Source of the DNA: Faecalibacterium sp. An122
GTDB taxonomy: Bacteria > Bacillota > Clostridia > Oscillospirales > Ruminococcaceae
DNA: 64,000 nt
Assembly: GCF_002160895.1 (NCBI RefSeq)
Contig: NZ_NFLL01000001.1
Span: forward strand, 124,001 to 188,000
Reading direction: 5' to 3'
A program made the position numbers and the translations under genes. Of this stretch, positions 51,589 through 59,585 are shown piece by piece. The first letter of the stretch is position 1. Each line of letters opens with the position of its first letter. The notes under the pieces were generated by a model. That model made no database searches. It saw nothing but the letters and a program-made list of their open reading frames with translations, and had not been told where the DNA came from.

Positions 51589-52277
51589 TGGTCCACCTCC
51601 CGTTCCAGACTGCGGCGGCCCAGCAGGAAGCTCAGGACAATCAGCGCCATGGCCGGCACAATGAAGGAACTGCTGCCGAAAATCAGCAGGCAGACCAGCG
51701 AACAGCCCAGCCCCGCCAGGGCGGGCCGGTGGTCTTTGGACTCCTCCCACTGGTTGATGAACATGACCACAAACAGGGCCGTCATAACGAATTCGATGCC
51801 GGTGGTGTCAAAGTGGATCACATATCCCAGCAGCGCCCCCAGGGTGGCGCCGGTCACCCAGTAAATGTGGTTCAGCAGGGTGACAAAGAACATGAACCAT
51901 CCCCGGTCCACGTCCGGCGGCGGGGTGACGGTGCAGTTGATGGAGAAAGACTCGTCGCACATCCCAAAAATCAGATAGAACTTTTTCCAGCCGGTGCGGC
52001 GGTATTTCTGCAGCATGGACAGCCCATAAAACAGATGGCGGGCGTTGACCATCAGCGCCAGCAAAAAGGCGTGCAGGGGGTTGAAGGCCGACAGCAGCAG
52101 TTCCACCGTGACGAACTCCATGGACCCCGCAAAGATAAACAGGCTCATGCACAGCGGATAGACAAACGAAAACCCCTTGCTCCGCATCAGAAAGCCGTAA
52201 GAAATCCCCAAAAACAAAAAGCCGACACAGATGGGCAGCGTGTAGGGGAGAGCGGCTTTCAGCGCCTTGCGTTTCAT
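51585..52277 (-). CDS. azlC: AzlC family branched-chain amino acid permease
   Basis: A 230-residue permease with about seven helices: [20 protein letters not shown] (9-28), [13 protein letters not shown] (about 49-61), [13 protein letters not shown] (about 76-88) and [16 protein letters not shown] 52277 follows AGAGGGA by 7 bases. It is translationally coupled to azlD. Confidence 0.92.
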   Translation of the reverse strand: MKRKALKAALPYTLPICVGFLFLGISYGFLMRSKGFSFVYPLCMSLFIFAGSMEFVTVELLLSAFNPLHAFLLALMVNARHLFYGLSMLQKYRRTGWKKFYLIFGMCDESFSINCTVTPPPDVDRGWFMFFVTLLNHIYWVTGATLGALLGYVIHFDTTGIEFVMTALFVVMFINQWEESKDHRPALAGLGCSLVCLLIFGSSSFIVPAMALIVLSFLLGRRSLEREVDQ

Positions 52278-52335
52278 CCTGATTCCCTCTTTCCTCTGAG
52301 CTCCCGGACATGAGATGCCCGGGGCGGTATTTCCT

Positions 52336-52364
52336 ATTTTGCAACGGTTCCGGGGATCTGTCAA
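52336..52364 (-). promoter_or_regulatory. azlCD promoter
   Basis: TTGACA, 17 bases, CAAAAT on the minus strand. Confidence 0.6.
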
Positions 52365-52439
52365 GGGAGCGCCGGGCCGGAGGATGGGGAATCCGGAGGA
52401 AGAAAGGCGTAAAATTTCATAGAAAATCCGAATTGCGTA

Positions 52440-52467
52440 TTGAAGTTTCAGCGCCTTGTGTTAAAAT
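52440..52467 (+). promoter_or_regulatory. pta promoter
   Basis: TTGAAG, 16 bases, TAAAAT with an extended TG. Confidence 0.65.
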
Positions 52468-52536
52468 AAGAGAGAAAGAGCTTCTTGTGTCCAACATAGG
52501 AAGTGAAATTTGGTAACGTTATCGGAGGTAATCAAA

Positions 52537-53562
52537 ATGGCAGATATGTTTGCGCCGCTGGTAGAGCAGCTGAAGGCGAACCCCAAGACCATCGTTTTCA
52601 CTGAGGGCAGCGACCCCCGCATTCTGGAGGCCGCCAGCAAGCTGCTGGCCGAGAAGGTCCTGAACGTCGTCATGGTCGGCAACAAGGCTGAGTGTGAGGC
52701 AGCGGCTGCAGCAGGCAACTTTGATATTTCGGGCGCTGAGATTATCGACCCCGATACCTATGAGGGCTTTGACGAGATGGTCAGCACCATGGTCGAGCTG
52801 CGCAAGGGCAAGATGACCGCAGAGGAGTGCGCCAGCCTGCTGAAGAAGTCCAACTACTTCGGCACCATGCTGGTCAAGATGGGCAAGGCTGACTGCCTGC
52901 TGGGCGGCGCCACCTACTCCACCGCCGACACCGTCCGTCCCGCTCTGCAGCTGATCAAGACCAAGAAGGGCGCTCACCTGGTGAGCTCCTGCTTCATTCT
53001 GGACCGCGACTGGGGCGATGAGGGCCTGAAGCGGATCGCCATGGGCGACTGCGCCATCAACATCGACTACCAGGATACCGTGGACAAGGCTACCGGCGAG
53101 GTCAAGCTGTCCGCTGCGGACAAGCTGGCTGAGGTGGTTGTCGAGACCGCCAAGACTGCTGCCATTTTCGGCATCGACCCGAAGGTCGCCGTCCTGAGCT
53201 TCTCCACCAAGGGCTCCGGCAAGGGCGGCACCGTGGCTCTGAGCCACGACGCCACCATCAAGGCTCAGGCTCTGGCTCCCGACCTGGCCATCGACGGCGA
53301 GCTGCAGTTCGACGCAGCCGTCTCGCCCGAGGTCGCTCAGACCAAGTGCAAGGGCAGCAAGGTGGCTGGCCAGGCCAACACCTTCATCTTCCCCTGCATC
53401 GAGGCCGGCAACATCGGCTATAAGATCGCCCAGCGTCTGGGCGGCTATGCCGCTTACGGCCCCATCCTGCAGGGCCTGAACGCCCCCATCAATGACCTGT
53501 CCCGCGGCTGCAACGCCGACGAGGTCTACAAGATGAGCCTGATCACTGCCTGCCAGTCCTAA
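52537..53562 (+). CDS. pta: Phosphate acetyltransferase
   Basis: A 341-residue enzyme that converts acetyl-CoA and phosphate to acetyl phosphate, feeding ATP formation during fermentation. ATG 52537 lies 7 bases after CGGAGGT. Family motifs: TIVFTEGSDPRILEAA (about 18-33), DCLLGGATYSTADTVRPALQ (about 122-141), VAVLSFSTKGSGKG (about 217-230) and NTFIFPCIEAGNIGYKIAQR (about 286-305). The codon choice looks biased as in strongly expressed genes. No acetate kinase gene is adjacent. Confidence 0.95.
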   Translation: MADMFAPLVEQLKANPKTIVFTEGSDPRILEAASKLLAEKVLNVVMVGNKAECEAAAAAGNFDISGAEIIDPDTYEGFDEMVSTMVELRKGKMTAEECASLLKKSNYFGTMLVKMGKADCLLGGATYSTADTVRPALQLIKTKKGAHLVSSCFILDRDWGDEGLKRIAMGDCAINIDYQDTVDKATGEVKLSAADKLAEVVVETAKTAAIFGIDPKVAVLSFSTKGSGKGGTVALSHDATIKAQALAPDLAIDGELQFDAAVSPEVAQTKCKGSKVAGQANTFIFPCIEAGNIGYKIAQRLGGYAAYGPILQGLNAPINDLSRGCNADEVYKMSLITACQS

Positions 53563-53593
53563 CAGGTTTTCGTCCGCGCTCAAAACAATATGA

Positions 53594-53636
53594 AAGCCGC
53601 CCGGTTCTCCTCAGAGGGAGCCGGGCGGCTTTTTTG
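53594..53636 (+). terminator. pta terminator
   Basis: AGCCGCCCGG pairs with CCGGGCGGCT, followed by TTTTT. Confidence 0.88.
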
Positions 53637-53638
53637 GG

Positions 53639-53839
53639 TCAATCGAACTGGAAAATGTCCTCGATGGGGGCTTCCACCGCCCGGGCGATATCCACCGCCA
53701 GCTTGAGGGAGGGGTTGTACTGGGCTTTTTCCAGCCGCATAATGGTTTCGCGGCGCACCCCGACCTGGGCGGCCAGCTGTTCCTGGGTGAGGCCTTTGGC
53801 CAGACGGTACTGTTTGAGATGGCAGACAAAATCCGACAT
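53639..53839 (-). CDS. Small XRE-family regulator
   Basis: A 66-residue HTH protein of the YozG/Cro type: LKQYRLAKGLTQEQLAAQVG, VRRETIMRLEKAQYNPSLKLA, ending IEDIFQFD. ATG 53839 is two bases after the stop of the upstream membrane-protein gene. Such small regulators commonly accompany DUF2178/DUF3796-type membrane proteins. It probably represses its own operon at the palindrome overlapping the promoter at 54554-54582. Confidence 0.9.
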   Translation of the reverse strand: MSDFVCHLKQYRLAKGLTQEQLAAQVGVRRETIMRLEKAQYNPSLKLAVDIARAVEAPIEDIFQFD

Positions 53840-53841
53840 GG

Positions 53842-54510
53842 TCAGCCCTCGCTTTCATCGGGCTGCTCGTCGTGGTCATAGCGGTAGAGCAGATACTCCC
53901 CGAGGAAGATTCCCAGCGCCAGCGCCAGGGTCACAGCGATGATGTAGAACATGAAGGTGCGGGACAAGTTGTCCCCAAGGGCGCCCTGTCCCAGGAGAAT
54001 GGTGGCCACAAAGATGATTTTCAGTGCGGCCTGATTGGCATTAAAATGCGCCCGCATCCAGTTTTCCTTGTAGCGCTCATCCATCAGGGTATGGGACATT
54101 TTGCCCTCATAGAAGAACCCGAAAAACCCAAAGAAGATGAAAAAGACAAAGGGGAACACGCTTCCGCTGCGCTGATAGGTCCAAAACCCGCTGAATCCCA
54201 AAAAGCCCAGCAGACCTAGAAAACCCAGCTTGGGCGATACCGTCCGGGTAAACTGCGAAGCGGCCGGACTGCGCCGCTGTCTCATGAAAGCCCGCACCCA
54301 CAGCACCACCAGATAGGCGGCATACAGAAGAACCAGACCCAGAGACACCAGCATGGGCAGGTCTTTGGAAGAAAAGACGTAGGTGGAAAAATCCATGGGC
54401 TTGACCAGTCGTCTGTCGTTGTAACGGATGGCGTACCAGCTGGAAGCTGCCATGACGCTGGCGCACACCAGCCCGGGCAGGACGATCCGAAGAATGGTTT
54501 TCTTTTTCAT
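53842..54510 (-). CDS. DUF3796-like membrane protein
   Basis: A 222-residue protein with about six helices. ATG 54510 follows GGAGGC by 6 bases. Features are an N-terminal helix (5-25), a second near 50-72, the segment SPKLGFLGLLGFLGFSGFWT with FFIFFGFFGFFYEGKMSHTL (about 92-145), which matches DUF3796-type proteins, and two C-terminal helices. Residues 215-222 are acidic. It heads a two-gene operon with the small XRE regulator. Function unknown. Confidence 0.8.
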   Translation of the reverse strand: MKKKTILRIVLPGLVCASVMAASSWYAIRYNDRRLVKPMDFSTYVFSSKDLPMLVSLGLVLLYAAYLVVLWVRAFMRQRRSPAASQFTRTVSPKLGFLGLLGFLGFSGFWTYQRSGSVFPFVFFIFFGFFGFFYEGKMSHTLMDERYKENWMRAHFNANQAALKIIFVATILLGQGALGDNLSRTFMFYIIAVTLALALGIFLGEYLLYRYDHDEQPDESEG

Positions 54511-54547
54511 ATGAACGCCTCCAAAAGAGATGTATTTGTATCCTTGT

Positions 54548-54563
54548 GAGATAAATATATCTC
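54548..54563. promoter_or_regulatory. Palindromic operator at the DUF3796-XRE promoter
   Basis: GAGATAAATATATCTC is a near-perfect palindrome covering the -10, a position where a repressor would block RNA polymerase. Confidence 0.6.
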
Positions 54564-54582
54564 TTTTTGGGTTGGGTGTCAA
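54554..54582 (-). promoter_or_regulatory. Promoter of the DUF3796-XRE operon
   Basis: TTGACA, 17 bases, TATATT on the minus strand. Confidence 0.75.
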
Positions 54583-54660
54583 TGGGAATGAGACAAATTT
54601 TTCTCTTTTGGGGAATGCGATCTGCCTCTCTCGGCCCGAGACCGGCAACTCTGGGAGACA

Positions 54661-54692
54661 CAAAAAATCCCCCGCACCGGCTGGGGTGCAGG
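54661..54692 (-). terminator. nfn operon terminator
   Basis: CCCCTGCACC pairs with GGTGCGGGGG on the minus strand, then ATTTTTT. Confidence 0.8.
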
Positions 54693-54721
54693 GGACTTGC
54701 AAAGCAAAATGATGTTAGGGT

Positions 54722-56125
54722 TTAGGCGTTGGCCTTGGACTTGATGTACTCGTCGATGGCCTTGGCGGCAGCCTTGCCGGCGCCCATGGCCTTGATGACG
54801 GTAGCAGCGCCGGTGACGGCGTCGCCGCCGGCATAGACGCCCTCACGGCTGGTGTCGCCGGCCTCGCCGCCGGTAACGATGCAGCCGTGCTTGTTGGTCT
54901 CCAGGCCGGGGGTGGTGGAGCGGAGCAGGGGGTTGGGGCTGGTGCCCAGGCTCATGATGACGGTGTCCATCTCCAGGGTGAACTCGCTGCCCGGGATCTC
55001 CACAGGACGGCGGCGGCCGGAGGCGTCAGGCTCGCCCAGCTCCATCTGGATGCAGGTGATGGCCCGGACAAAGCCGTTGTCGTCGGCCAGAATCTCCACG
55101 GGGTTGGTGAGGGTCTTGAAGATGATGCCCTCTTCCTCGGCGTGCTCGATCTCCTCCTTGCGGGCGGGGAGCTCCTCCATGCCGCGGCGGTAGACGATGT
55201 AGACCTTCTCGGCGCCCAGACGCAGAGCGCTGCGGGCGGCATCCATGGCCACGTTGCCGCCGCCCACGACAGCCACCGACTTGCCCACATAAATGGGGGT
55301 CTTGCTGTCGGGCCGATAAGCCTTCATCAGGTTGGAGCGGGTCAGGAACTCGTTGGCGGAGTAGACGCCCTTGAGGCTCTCGCCGGGGATGCCCATGAAC
55401 CGGGGCAGACCGGCGCCGGAACCGATAAAGACGGCCTCGTAGCCGTACTGGCCCATCAGCTCGTCAACGGTCAGCACCTTGCCGATGACCATGTTGCACT
55501 CAAAGTCCACGCCGATGGCCTTCAGGCCGTCGATTTCCTGCTGGACAATGGCCTTGGGCAGACGGAACTCGGGGATGCCGTACATCAGGACGCCGCCTGC
55601 CACGTGCAGAGCCTCGTAGACGGTGACCTTGTAGCCCATCTTGGCCAGGTCGCCGGCGGCGGTCAGGCCGGCAGGGCCTGCGCCAATCACAGCCACCTTG
55701 TGGCCGTTGGGAGCGGGAACCACCGGGTCGGTGTGGACGTTCTCGCGGTGCCAGTCGGCCACAAAGCGCTCCAGACGGCCGATGCCCACGGCCTCGTTCT
55801 TGATGCCGCGGGTGCAGCGGCCCTCGCACTGGCTCTCCTGGGGGCAGACACGGCCGCAGACGGCGGGCAGGGAAGAGTCCTCGCTGATGATCTGATAGGC
55901 GGCTTCAAAGTTACCCTCAGCCACCTGGGCGATGAAATCGGGGATCTTGATGCCCACGGGGCAGCCCTCCACACAGGGCTTGTTCTTGCAGTGGATGCAG
56001 CGCTTGGCCTCATTGACGGCCATCTCGGCGGTGTAACCCAGGGCCACCTCGTTGAAGTTCTTGTTGCGGACGTTGGGGTCCTGGGTGGGCATGGGGCACT
56101 TTTTGGGGTCCATATTGAAAGCCAT
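54722..56125 (-). CDS. nfnB: NfnB / glutamate-synthase-small-subunit-like flavoprotein
   Basis: A 467-residue FAD/NAD(P)H and Fe-S protein. The N-terminal Cys motifs CIHCKNKPCVEGCPVGIKIP (about 43-62) and CGRVCPQESQCEGRC (about 90-104) bind [4Fe-4S] clusters. The FAD site is VAVIGAGPAGLTAAGDLAKM (about 145-164), the NADPH site VAVVGGGNVAMDAARSALRL (about 284-303), and YAGGDAVTGAATVIKAMGAG closes the FAD fold. Placed 2 bases after the NfnA-like gene, it fits the large subunit of the electron-bifurcating NADH-dependent ferredoxin:NADP oxidoreductase rather than a stand-alone GltD. Confidence 0.88.
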   Translation of the reverse strand: MAFNMDPKKCPMPTQDPNVRNKNFNEVALGYTAEMAVNEAKRCIHCKNKPCVEGCPVGIKIPDFIAQVAEGNFEAAYQIISEDSSLPAVCGRVCPQESQCEGRCTRGIKNEAVGIGRLERFVADWHRENVHTDPVVPAPNGHKVAVIGAGPAGLTAAGDLAKMGYKVTVYEALHVAGGVLMYGIPEFRLPKAIVQQEIDGLKAIGVDFECNMVIGKVLTVDELMGQYGYEAVFIGSGAGLPRFMGIPGESLKGVYSANEFLTRSNLMKAYRPDSKTPIYVGKSVAVVGGGNVAMDAARSALRLGAEKVYIVYRRGMEELPARKEEIEHAEEEGIIFKTLTNPVEILADDNGFVRAITCIQMELGEPDASGRRRPVEIPGSEFTLEMDTVIMSLGTSPNPLLRSTTPGLETNKHGCIVTGGEAGDTSREGVYAGGDAVTGAATVIKAMGAGKAAAKAIDEYIKSKANA

Positions 56126-56127
56126 GA

Positions 56128-56970
56128 TTACTTTACCTCCATCTGCAGCAGATTGCAGGCCTTTTCGCGGGCATGGGTCTCAAAGGGCCGGTACATGGAA
56201 CCGCGGGCCATCGCCTCGTCAAAATCCACCAGGTCGCCGTCAAAGTCGGGGCCGTCCACGCAGGCGAACTTGGTCTTGCCGCCCACGGTCAGGCGGCAGC
56301 CGCCGCACATGCCGGTGCCGTCAATCATGATGGGGTTCATGGAAACAACGCTCTTGATGCCGTACTTCTGGCAGGTCTTGACCACGAATTTCATCATGAT
56401 CAGGGGACCGATGGTGATGACTTCGTCGTACTGGTTGCCGGCGGCAATCAGCTCCTCCAGAGCGGCGGTGACGACACCCTTGGTGCCGTAGCTGCCGTCG
56501 TCGGTCATCACCTTCAGGATGTCGCTGCATGCAGTGAACTCATCCTCCAGGATCAGCAGATCCTTGGAGCGGAAGCCCACCACGCTGTGGACCACACAGC
56601 CCTGCTCGTGCAGCTTGCGGGCCACCGGCAGCGCGATGGCGCAGCCGACGCCGCCGCCCACCACGCAGACCTTCTTCAGGCCTTCGGTCTCGGTGGCGCG
56701 GCCCAGGGGGCCCACGAAATCGTGGACACTGTCGCCTTCGTTCAGGGTGTTCAGCTCCATGGTGGTGCCGCCCACAATCTGGAAGATGATGTCTACCGTA
56801 CCTGCCTGTCGGTCATAGCCGGCGATGGTCAGGGGAATGCGCTCGCTGTCCTCAAAGGGACGGATGATGATAAACTGACCCGGCTGCGCCTTCTGCGCGA
56901 TCAGGGGCGCTTCGATGACCATTTTGGTCACCGTGGGGTTCAGCACGACCTTTTGGATGATCCGGTACAT
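56128..56970 (-). CDS. nfnA: NfnA / sulfide dehydrogenase-like FAD/NAD-binding subunit
   Basis: A 280-residue subunit of the ferredoxin-NADP reductase family. FAD contacts lie in PGQFIIIRPFEDSERIPLTI (about 30-49), the NAD site in VCVVGGGVGCAIALPVARKL (about 102-121) and the [2Fe-2S] Cys in DGTGMCGGCRLTVGGKTKFACVDG (in part, about 220-243). It partners NfnB, directly downstream. The complex couples NADH and reduced ferredoxin to NADP reduction in anaerobes (known). Its promoter is at 57048-57076; the leader contains a GCAGAGGG/CCCTCTGC hairpin. Confidence 0.9.
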   Translation of the reverse strand: MYRIIQKVVLNPTVTKMVIEAPLIAQKAQPGQFIIIRPFEDSERIPLTIAGYDRQAGTVDIIFQIVGGTTMELNTLNEGDSVHDFVGPLGRATETEGLKKVCVVGGGVGCAIALPVARKLHEQGCVVHSVVGFRSKDLLILEDEFTACSDILKVMTDDGSYGTKGVVTAALEELIAAGNQYDEVITIGPLIMMKFVVKTCQKYGIKSVVSMNPIMIDGTGMCGGCRLTVGGKTKFACVDGPDFDGDLVDFDEAMARGSMYRPFETHAREKACNLLQMEVK

Positions 56971-57047
56971 GGCGATAACTCCTTTATATACTTATTGTTC
57001 CTTTCCCGCAGCAGAGGGCTGACCCCTCTGCCGCCATAACAGTATTC

Positions 57048-57076
57048 ATTATACAATTTTTAGGGAAATAATGCAA
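57048..57076 (-). promoter_or_regulatory. nfnAB promoter
   Basis: TTGCAT, 17 bases, TATAAT on the minus strand. Confidence 0.75.
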
Positions 57077-57113
57077 TGCAAACTGTATTTTGCAAAAAAT
57101 GCAAAATTAGTGG

Positions 57114-57142
57114 TTGACAAGTGCGGTGGTTTTGAGTATAAT
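57114..57142 (+). promoter_or_regulatory. Promoter of the tRNA operon
   Basis: A full-consensus promoter: TTGACA, 17 bases, TATAAT, 43 bases before the first tRNA. Confidence 0.9.
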
Positions 57143-57185
57143 AGCTTTCGTCGCCGGTCCTACGGCGGCACACCACATGAAATAA

Positions 57186-57261
57186 GCGGCCGTAGCTCAT
57201 CTGGTAGAGCGCCACCTTGCCAAGGTGGAGGTAGCGAGTTCGAGCCTCGTCGGCCGCTCCA
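57186..57261 (+). tRNA. tRNA-Gly (GCC), copy 1
   Basis: 76 nt with encoded CCA; the acceptor GCGGCCG pairs with CGGCCGC, and the anticodon loop CTTGCCAAG reads GCC. Copy 2 at 57508-57583 is identical. Confidence 0.95.
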
Positions 57262-57267
57262 TTCTGT

Positions 57268-57343
57268 GGAAGTTTAGCTCAGCTGGGAGAGCATCTGCCT
57301 TACAAGCAGAGGGTCAGCGGTTCGAGCCCGTTAACTTCCACCA
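57268..57343 (+). tRNA. tRNA-Val (TAC)
   Basis: 76 nt with encoded CCA; the acceptor GGAAGTT pairs with AACTTCC, anticodon TAC in CTTACAA. Confidence 0.95.
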
Positions 57344-57346
57344 TGT

Positions 57347-57423
57347 GGCCCGGTAGCTCAGTTGGTTAGAGCACCAGCCTGTCACGCTGGGGGTCGTCGG
57401 TTCGAGCCCGATCCGGGTCGCCA
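57347..57423 (+). tRNA. tRNA-Asp (GTC)
   Basis: 77 nt with encoded CCA; anticodon GTC in CTGTCAC, acceptor GGCCCGG/TCCGGGTC with one wobble. Confidence 0.95.
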
Positions 57424-57427
57424 TTAT

Positions 57428-57503
57428 GCCTCTGTAGCTCAGTTGGTAGAGCAGGGGACTGAAAATCCCCGTGTCATTGGTTCGATTCCGATCGGAGGCA
57501 CCA
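57428..57503 (+). tRNA. tRNA-Phe (GAA)
   Basis: 76 nt with encoded CCA; acceptor GCCTCTG/CGGAGGC with a wobble, anticodon GAA in CTGAAAA. Confidence 0.95.
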
Positions 57504-57507
57504 TTAT

Positions 57508-57583
57508 GCGGCCGTAGCTCATCTGGTAGAGCGCCACCTTGCCAAGGTGGAGGTAGCGAGTTCGAGCCTCGTCGGCCGCTCCA
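57508..57583 (+). tRNA. tRNA-Gly (GCC), copy 2
   Basis: Identical in sequence to copy 1 at 57186-57261; last gene of the tRNA operon. Confidence 0.95.
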
Positions 57584-57588
57584 TCACG

Positions 57589-57627
57589 AAAACCTGTTCC
57601 TGATATCAAGTCGGGAACAGGTTTTTT
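57589..57627 (+). terminator. tRNA operon terminator
   Basis: AAAACCTGTTCC pairs with GGAACAGGTTTT, followed by TT. Confidence 0.88.
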
Positions 57628-57701
57628 GTTGTGTCTGCGGCAGAAAGAGCGGCGCTTCCCGGGGCGGTTTTGGGCTTGGTTGAGCAAAGTGCAAACCCCG
57701 G

Positions 57702-57731
57702 TTGACAAAGCCTGTTCTGTCGGGATATACT
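57702..57731 (+). promoter_or_regulatory. Promoter of the ABC exporter operon
   Basis: TTGACA, 18 bases, TATACT. Confidence 0.75.
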
Positions 57732-57800
57732 GATGGGACATGCGGCAAAATGGAAAGAAAAAACAGGCTTTTTGCCTGGCAGGACAAGGAGGAATCAAGC

Positions 57801-59585
57801 TTGATCTTTGGCAAGTATATCAACCGCTATTATTGGAAGTATGCGCCCACTTTGCTGCTGGGTGTGGCGGCGCTGATCCTGGTGGATTACATGCAGCTGA
57901 TTATCCCGGAGCTGTACCGGATGCTCATCAACGGCATCAACAGCGGCTCGGTGCTGGTGGAGGGGGTGCCGACGCCTTTCACCAAAGAGGTTCTGATGCA
58001 GAATATCTGCCTGCCCATGATCGGAATCATTGTCTCGCTGATCATCGGCCGCTTTTTGTGGCGCATCTGCTTTTTCGGGGCGGCCATCCGGGTGGAGACC
58101 GACCTGCGCAACCGGATGTTTGACCACAGCAAGGATTTGTCCCAGGCCTATTACCAGGTGAACAAGGTGGGCAACCTCATGAGCCTCTACACCAACGACC
58201 TGGACACCATTCAGGAGTGTTTCGGCGACGGCGTGCTGATGTTCTGCGATGCGCTGTTCCTGGGCCTGCTGGCCTTTATTAAGATGTGGCAGATGGACCG
58301 GTCCCTGACCATGATGGCCATGATCCCGGCCTTTCTGATGTTCCTGGTGGGCAGCATTGTGGGGCGGGTGATGACCCGCCGGTGGGAGGAGCGCCAGCAG
58401 GCCTTCTCGGACCTGTCCGACTTCGCCCAGGAGAATTTCTCGGGCATTGCGGTGGTCAAGGCCTTTGTCAAGGAGACCAAGGAACTGATGGCCTTCCGCA
58501 AGCTCAACCGGGAAAACGAGAAAATCAACGTCATCTATACCCGGATTTCCACCATGCTGAACATCCTGGTCACCCTGTTTGTGGAGTCGGTGACCTGCGT
58601 CATTCTGGGCTACGGCGGCTATCTGGTCTATGTGGGACGGTTCAATGCGGGCCAGCTGGTGGAATACATCGGCTACTTTTCGGCCATTGTCTGGCCCATC
58701 ATGGCCGTTTCCATGCTGATTGAAAAGACCTCCCGCGGCAAGGCCTCTCTGAACCGGATCACCGAGCTGCTGGACGCACCGGTGGATGTGGCCGACCGTC
58801 CGGGCGTCCACGAGCTGACCGACCCCAAAGGCGAAATCGCCTTCCGGCACCTGACCTTCCGCTACCCCGATGGGGAATACGATGTGCTGAAAGATATCTC
58901 TTTCACCATCCACAGCGGGGAGCGGGTGGGCATTGTGGGCAAGACCGGCGCCGGCAAAACCGCCCTGGTGGATCTGATTCTGCGGATTTACAATGTGCCG
59001 GACGGCGCCCTGTTCATGGACGGCCAGGACGTCAACACCCTGTCCATCCGCTCGGTGCGCTCGGCCTGCGCCTATGTGCCCCAGGACAATTTCCTGTTCT
59101 CGGACACCATCTCCCATAACATCGCCTTCGGTCTGGATGCCGCCGACCCGGCCCAGATCGAGCGTGCGGCCCGGATGGCTGACGTCCACGACAACGTGGC
59201 CGCCTTCAAAGAGGGCTACAATACCGTTCTGGGCGAGCGCGGCGTGACGGTGTCGGGCGGCCAGAAACAGCGCATTTCCATTGCCCGGGCCCTGCTGCTG
59301 GATGCACCCGTCCTGATTCTGGACGACTCGGTCTCGGCGGTGGACACCCGCACCGAGAAGGTGATTCTGGACAACCTGAACGCCGAGCGGGCAGGGAAGA
59401 CCACCATCCTGATTGCCCACCGCATCTCCACCGTGGAGCGGATGGATAAGATTGTCTTTATTGACGACGGCTGCGTGGTGGATGTGGGCAGCCATGAGGC
59501 CCTGTACGAACGCTGTGAGGAATACCGCAAGATGGTGGACCTGCAGCGGCTGGAAGATGAGCTGGGAGGTGGAAACCATGACTGA
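57801..59585 (+). CDS. ABC exporter half-transporter A (degenerate catalytic site)
   Basis: A 594-residue type IV ABC exporter subunit: six membrane helices (about 20-310), then the ATPase. The TTG at 57801 is chosen as start because AAGGAGG lies 8 bases upstream and the protein then begins at the expected point; ATG 57750 has no ribosome site. Walker A is GIVGKTGAGKTALVDL, the signature VSGGQKQRISIARAL, Walker B VLILDDSVSAVD. The catalytic Glu after Walker B is Asp, as in the non-hydrolysing site of heterodimeric exporters. It overlaps the next gene by 8 bases. Confidence 0.92.
   Translation: MIFGKYINRYYWKYAPTLLLGVAALILVDYMQLIIPELYRMLINGINSGSVLVEGVPTPFTKEVLMQNICLPMIGIIVSLIIGRFLWRICFFGAAIRVETDLRNRMFDHSKDLSQAYYQVNKVGNLMSLYTNDLDTIQECFGDGVLMFCDALFLGLLAFIKMWQMDRSLTMMAMIPAFLMFLVGSIVGRVMTRRWEERQQAFSDLSDFAQENFSGIAVVKAFVKETKELMAFRKLNRENEKINVIYTRISTMLNILVTLFVESVTCVILGYGGYLVYVGRFNAGQLVEYIGYFSAIVWPIMAVSMLIEKTSRGKASLNRITELLDAPVDVADRPGVHELTDPKGEIAFRHLTFRYPDGEYDVLKDISFTIHSGERVGIVGKTGAGKTALVDLILRIYNVPDGALFMDGQDVNTLSIRSVRSACAYVPQDNFLFSDTISHNIAFGLDAADPAQIERAARMADVHDNVAAFKEGYNTVLGERGVTVSGGQKQRISIARALLLDAPVLILDDSVSAVDTRTEKVILDNLNAERAGKTTILIAHRISTVERMDKIVFIDDGCVVDVGSHEALYERCEEYRKMVDLQRLEDELGGGNHD

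Noticed and set aside
54887-56491. Long plus-strand frame opposite nfnB and nfnA
   Set aside because: Antisense shadow of two well-identified genes; low-complexity Gly/Ala/Val/His content and no start signal.
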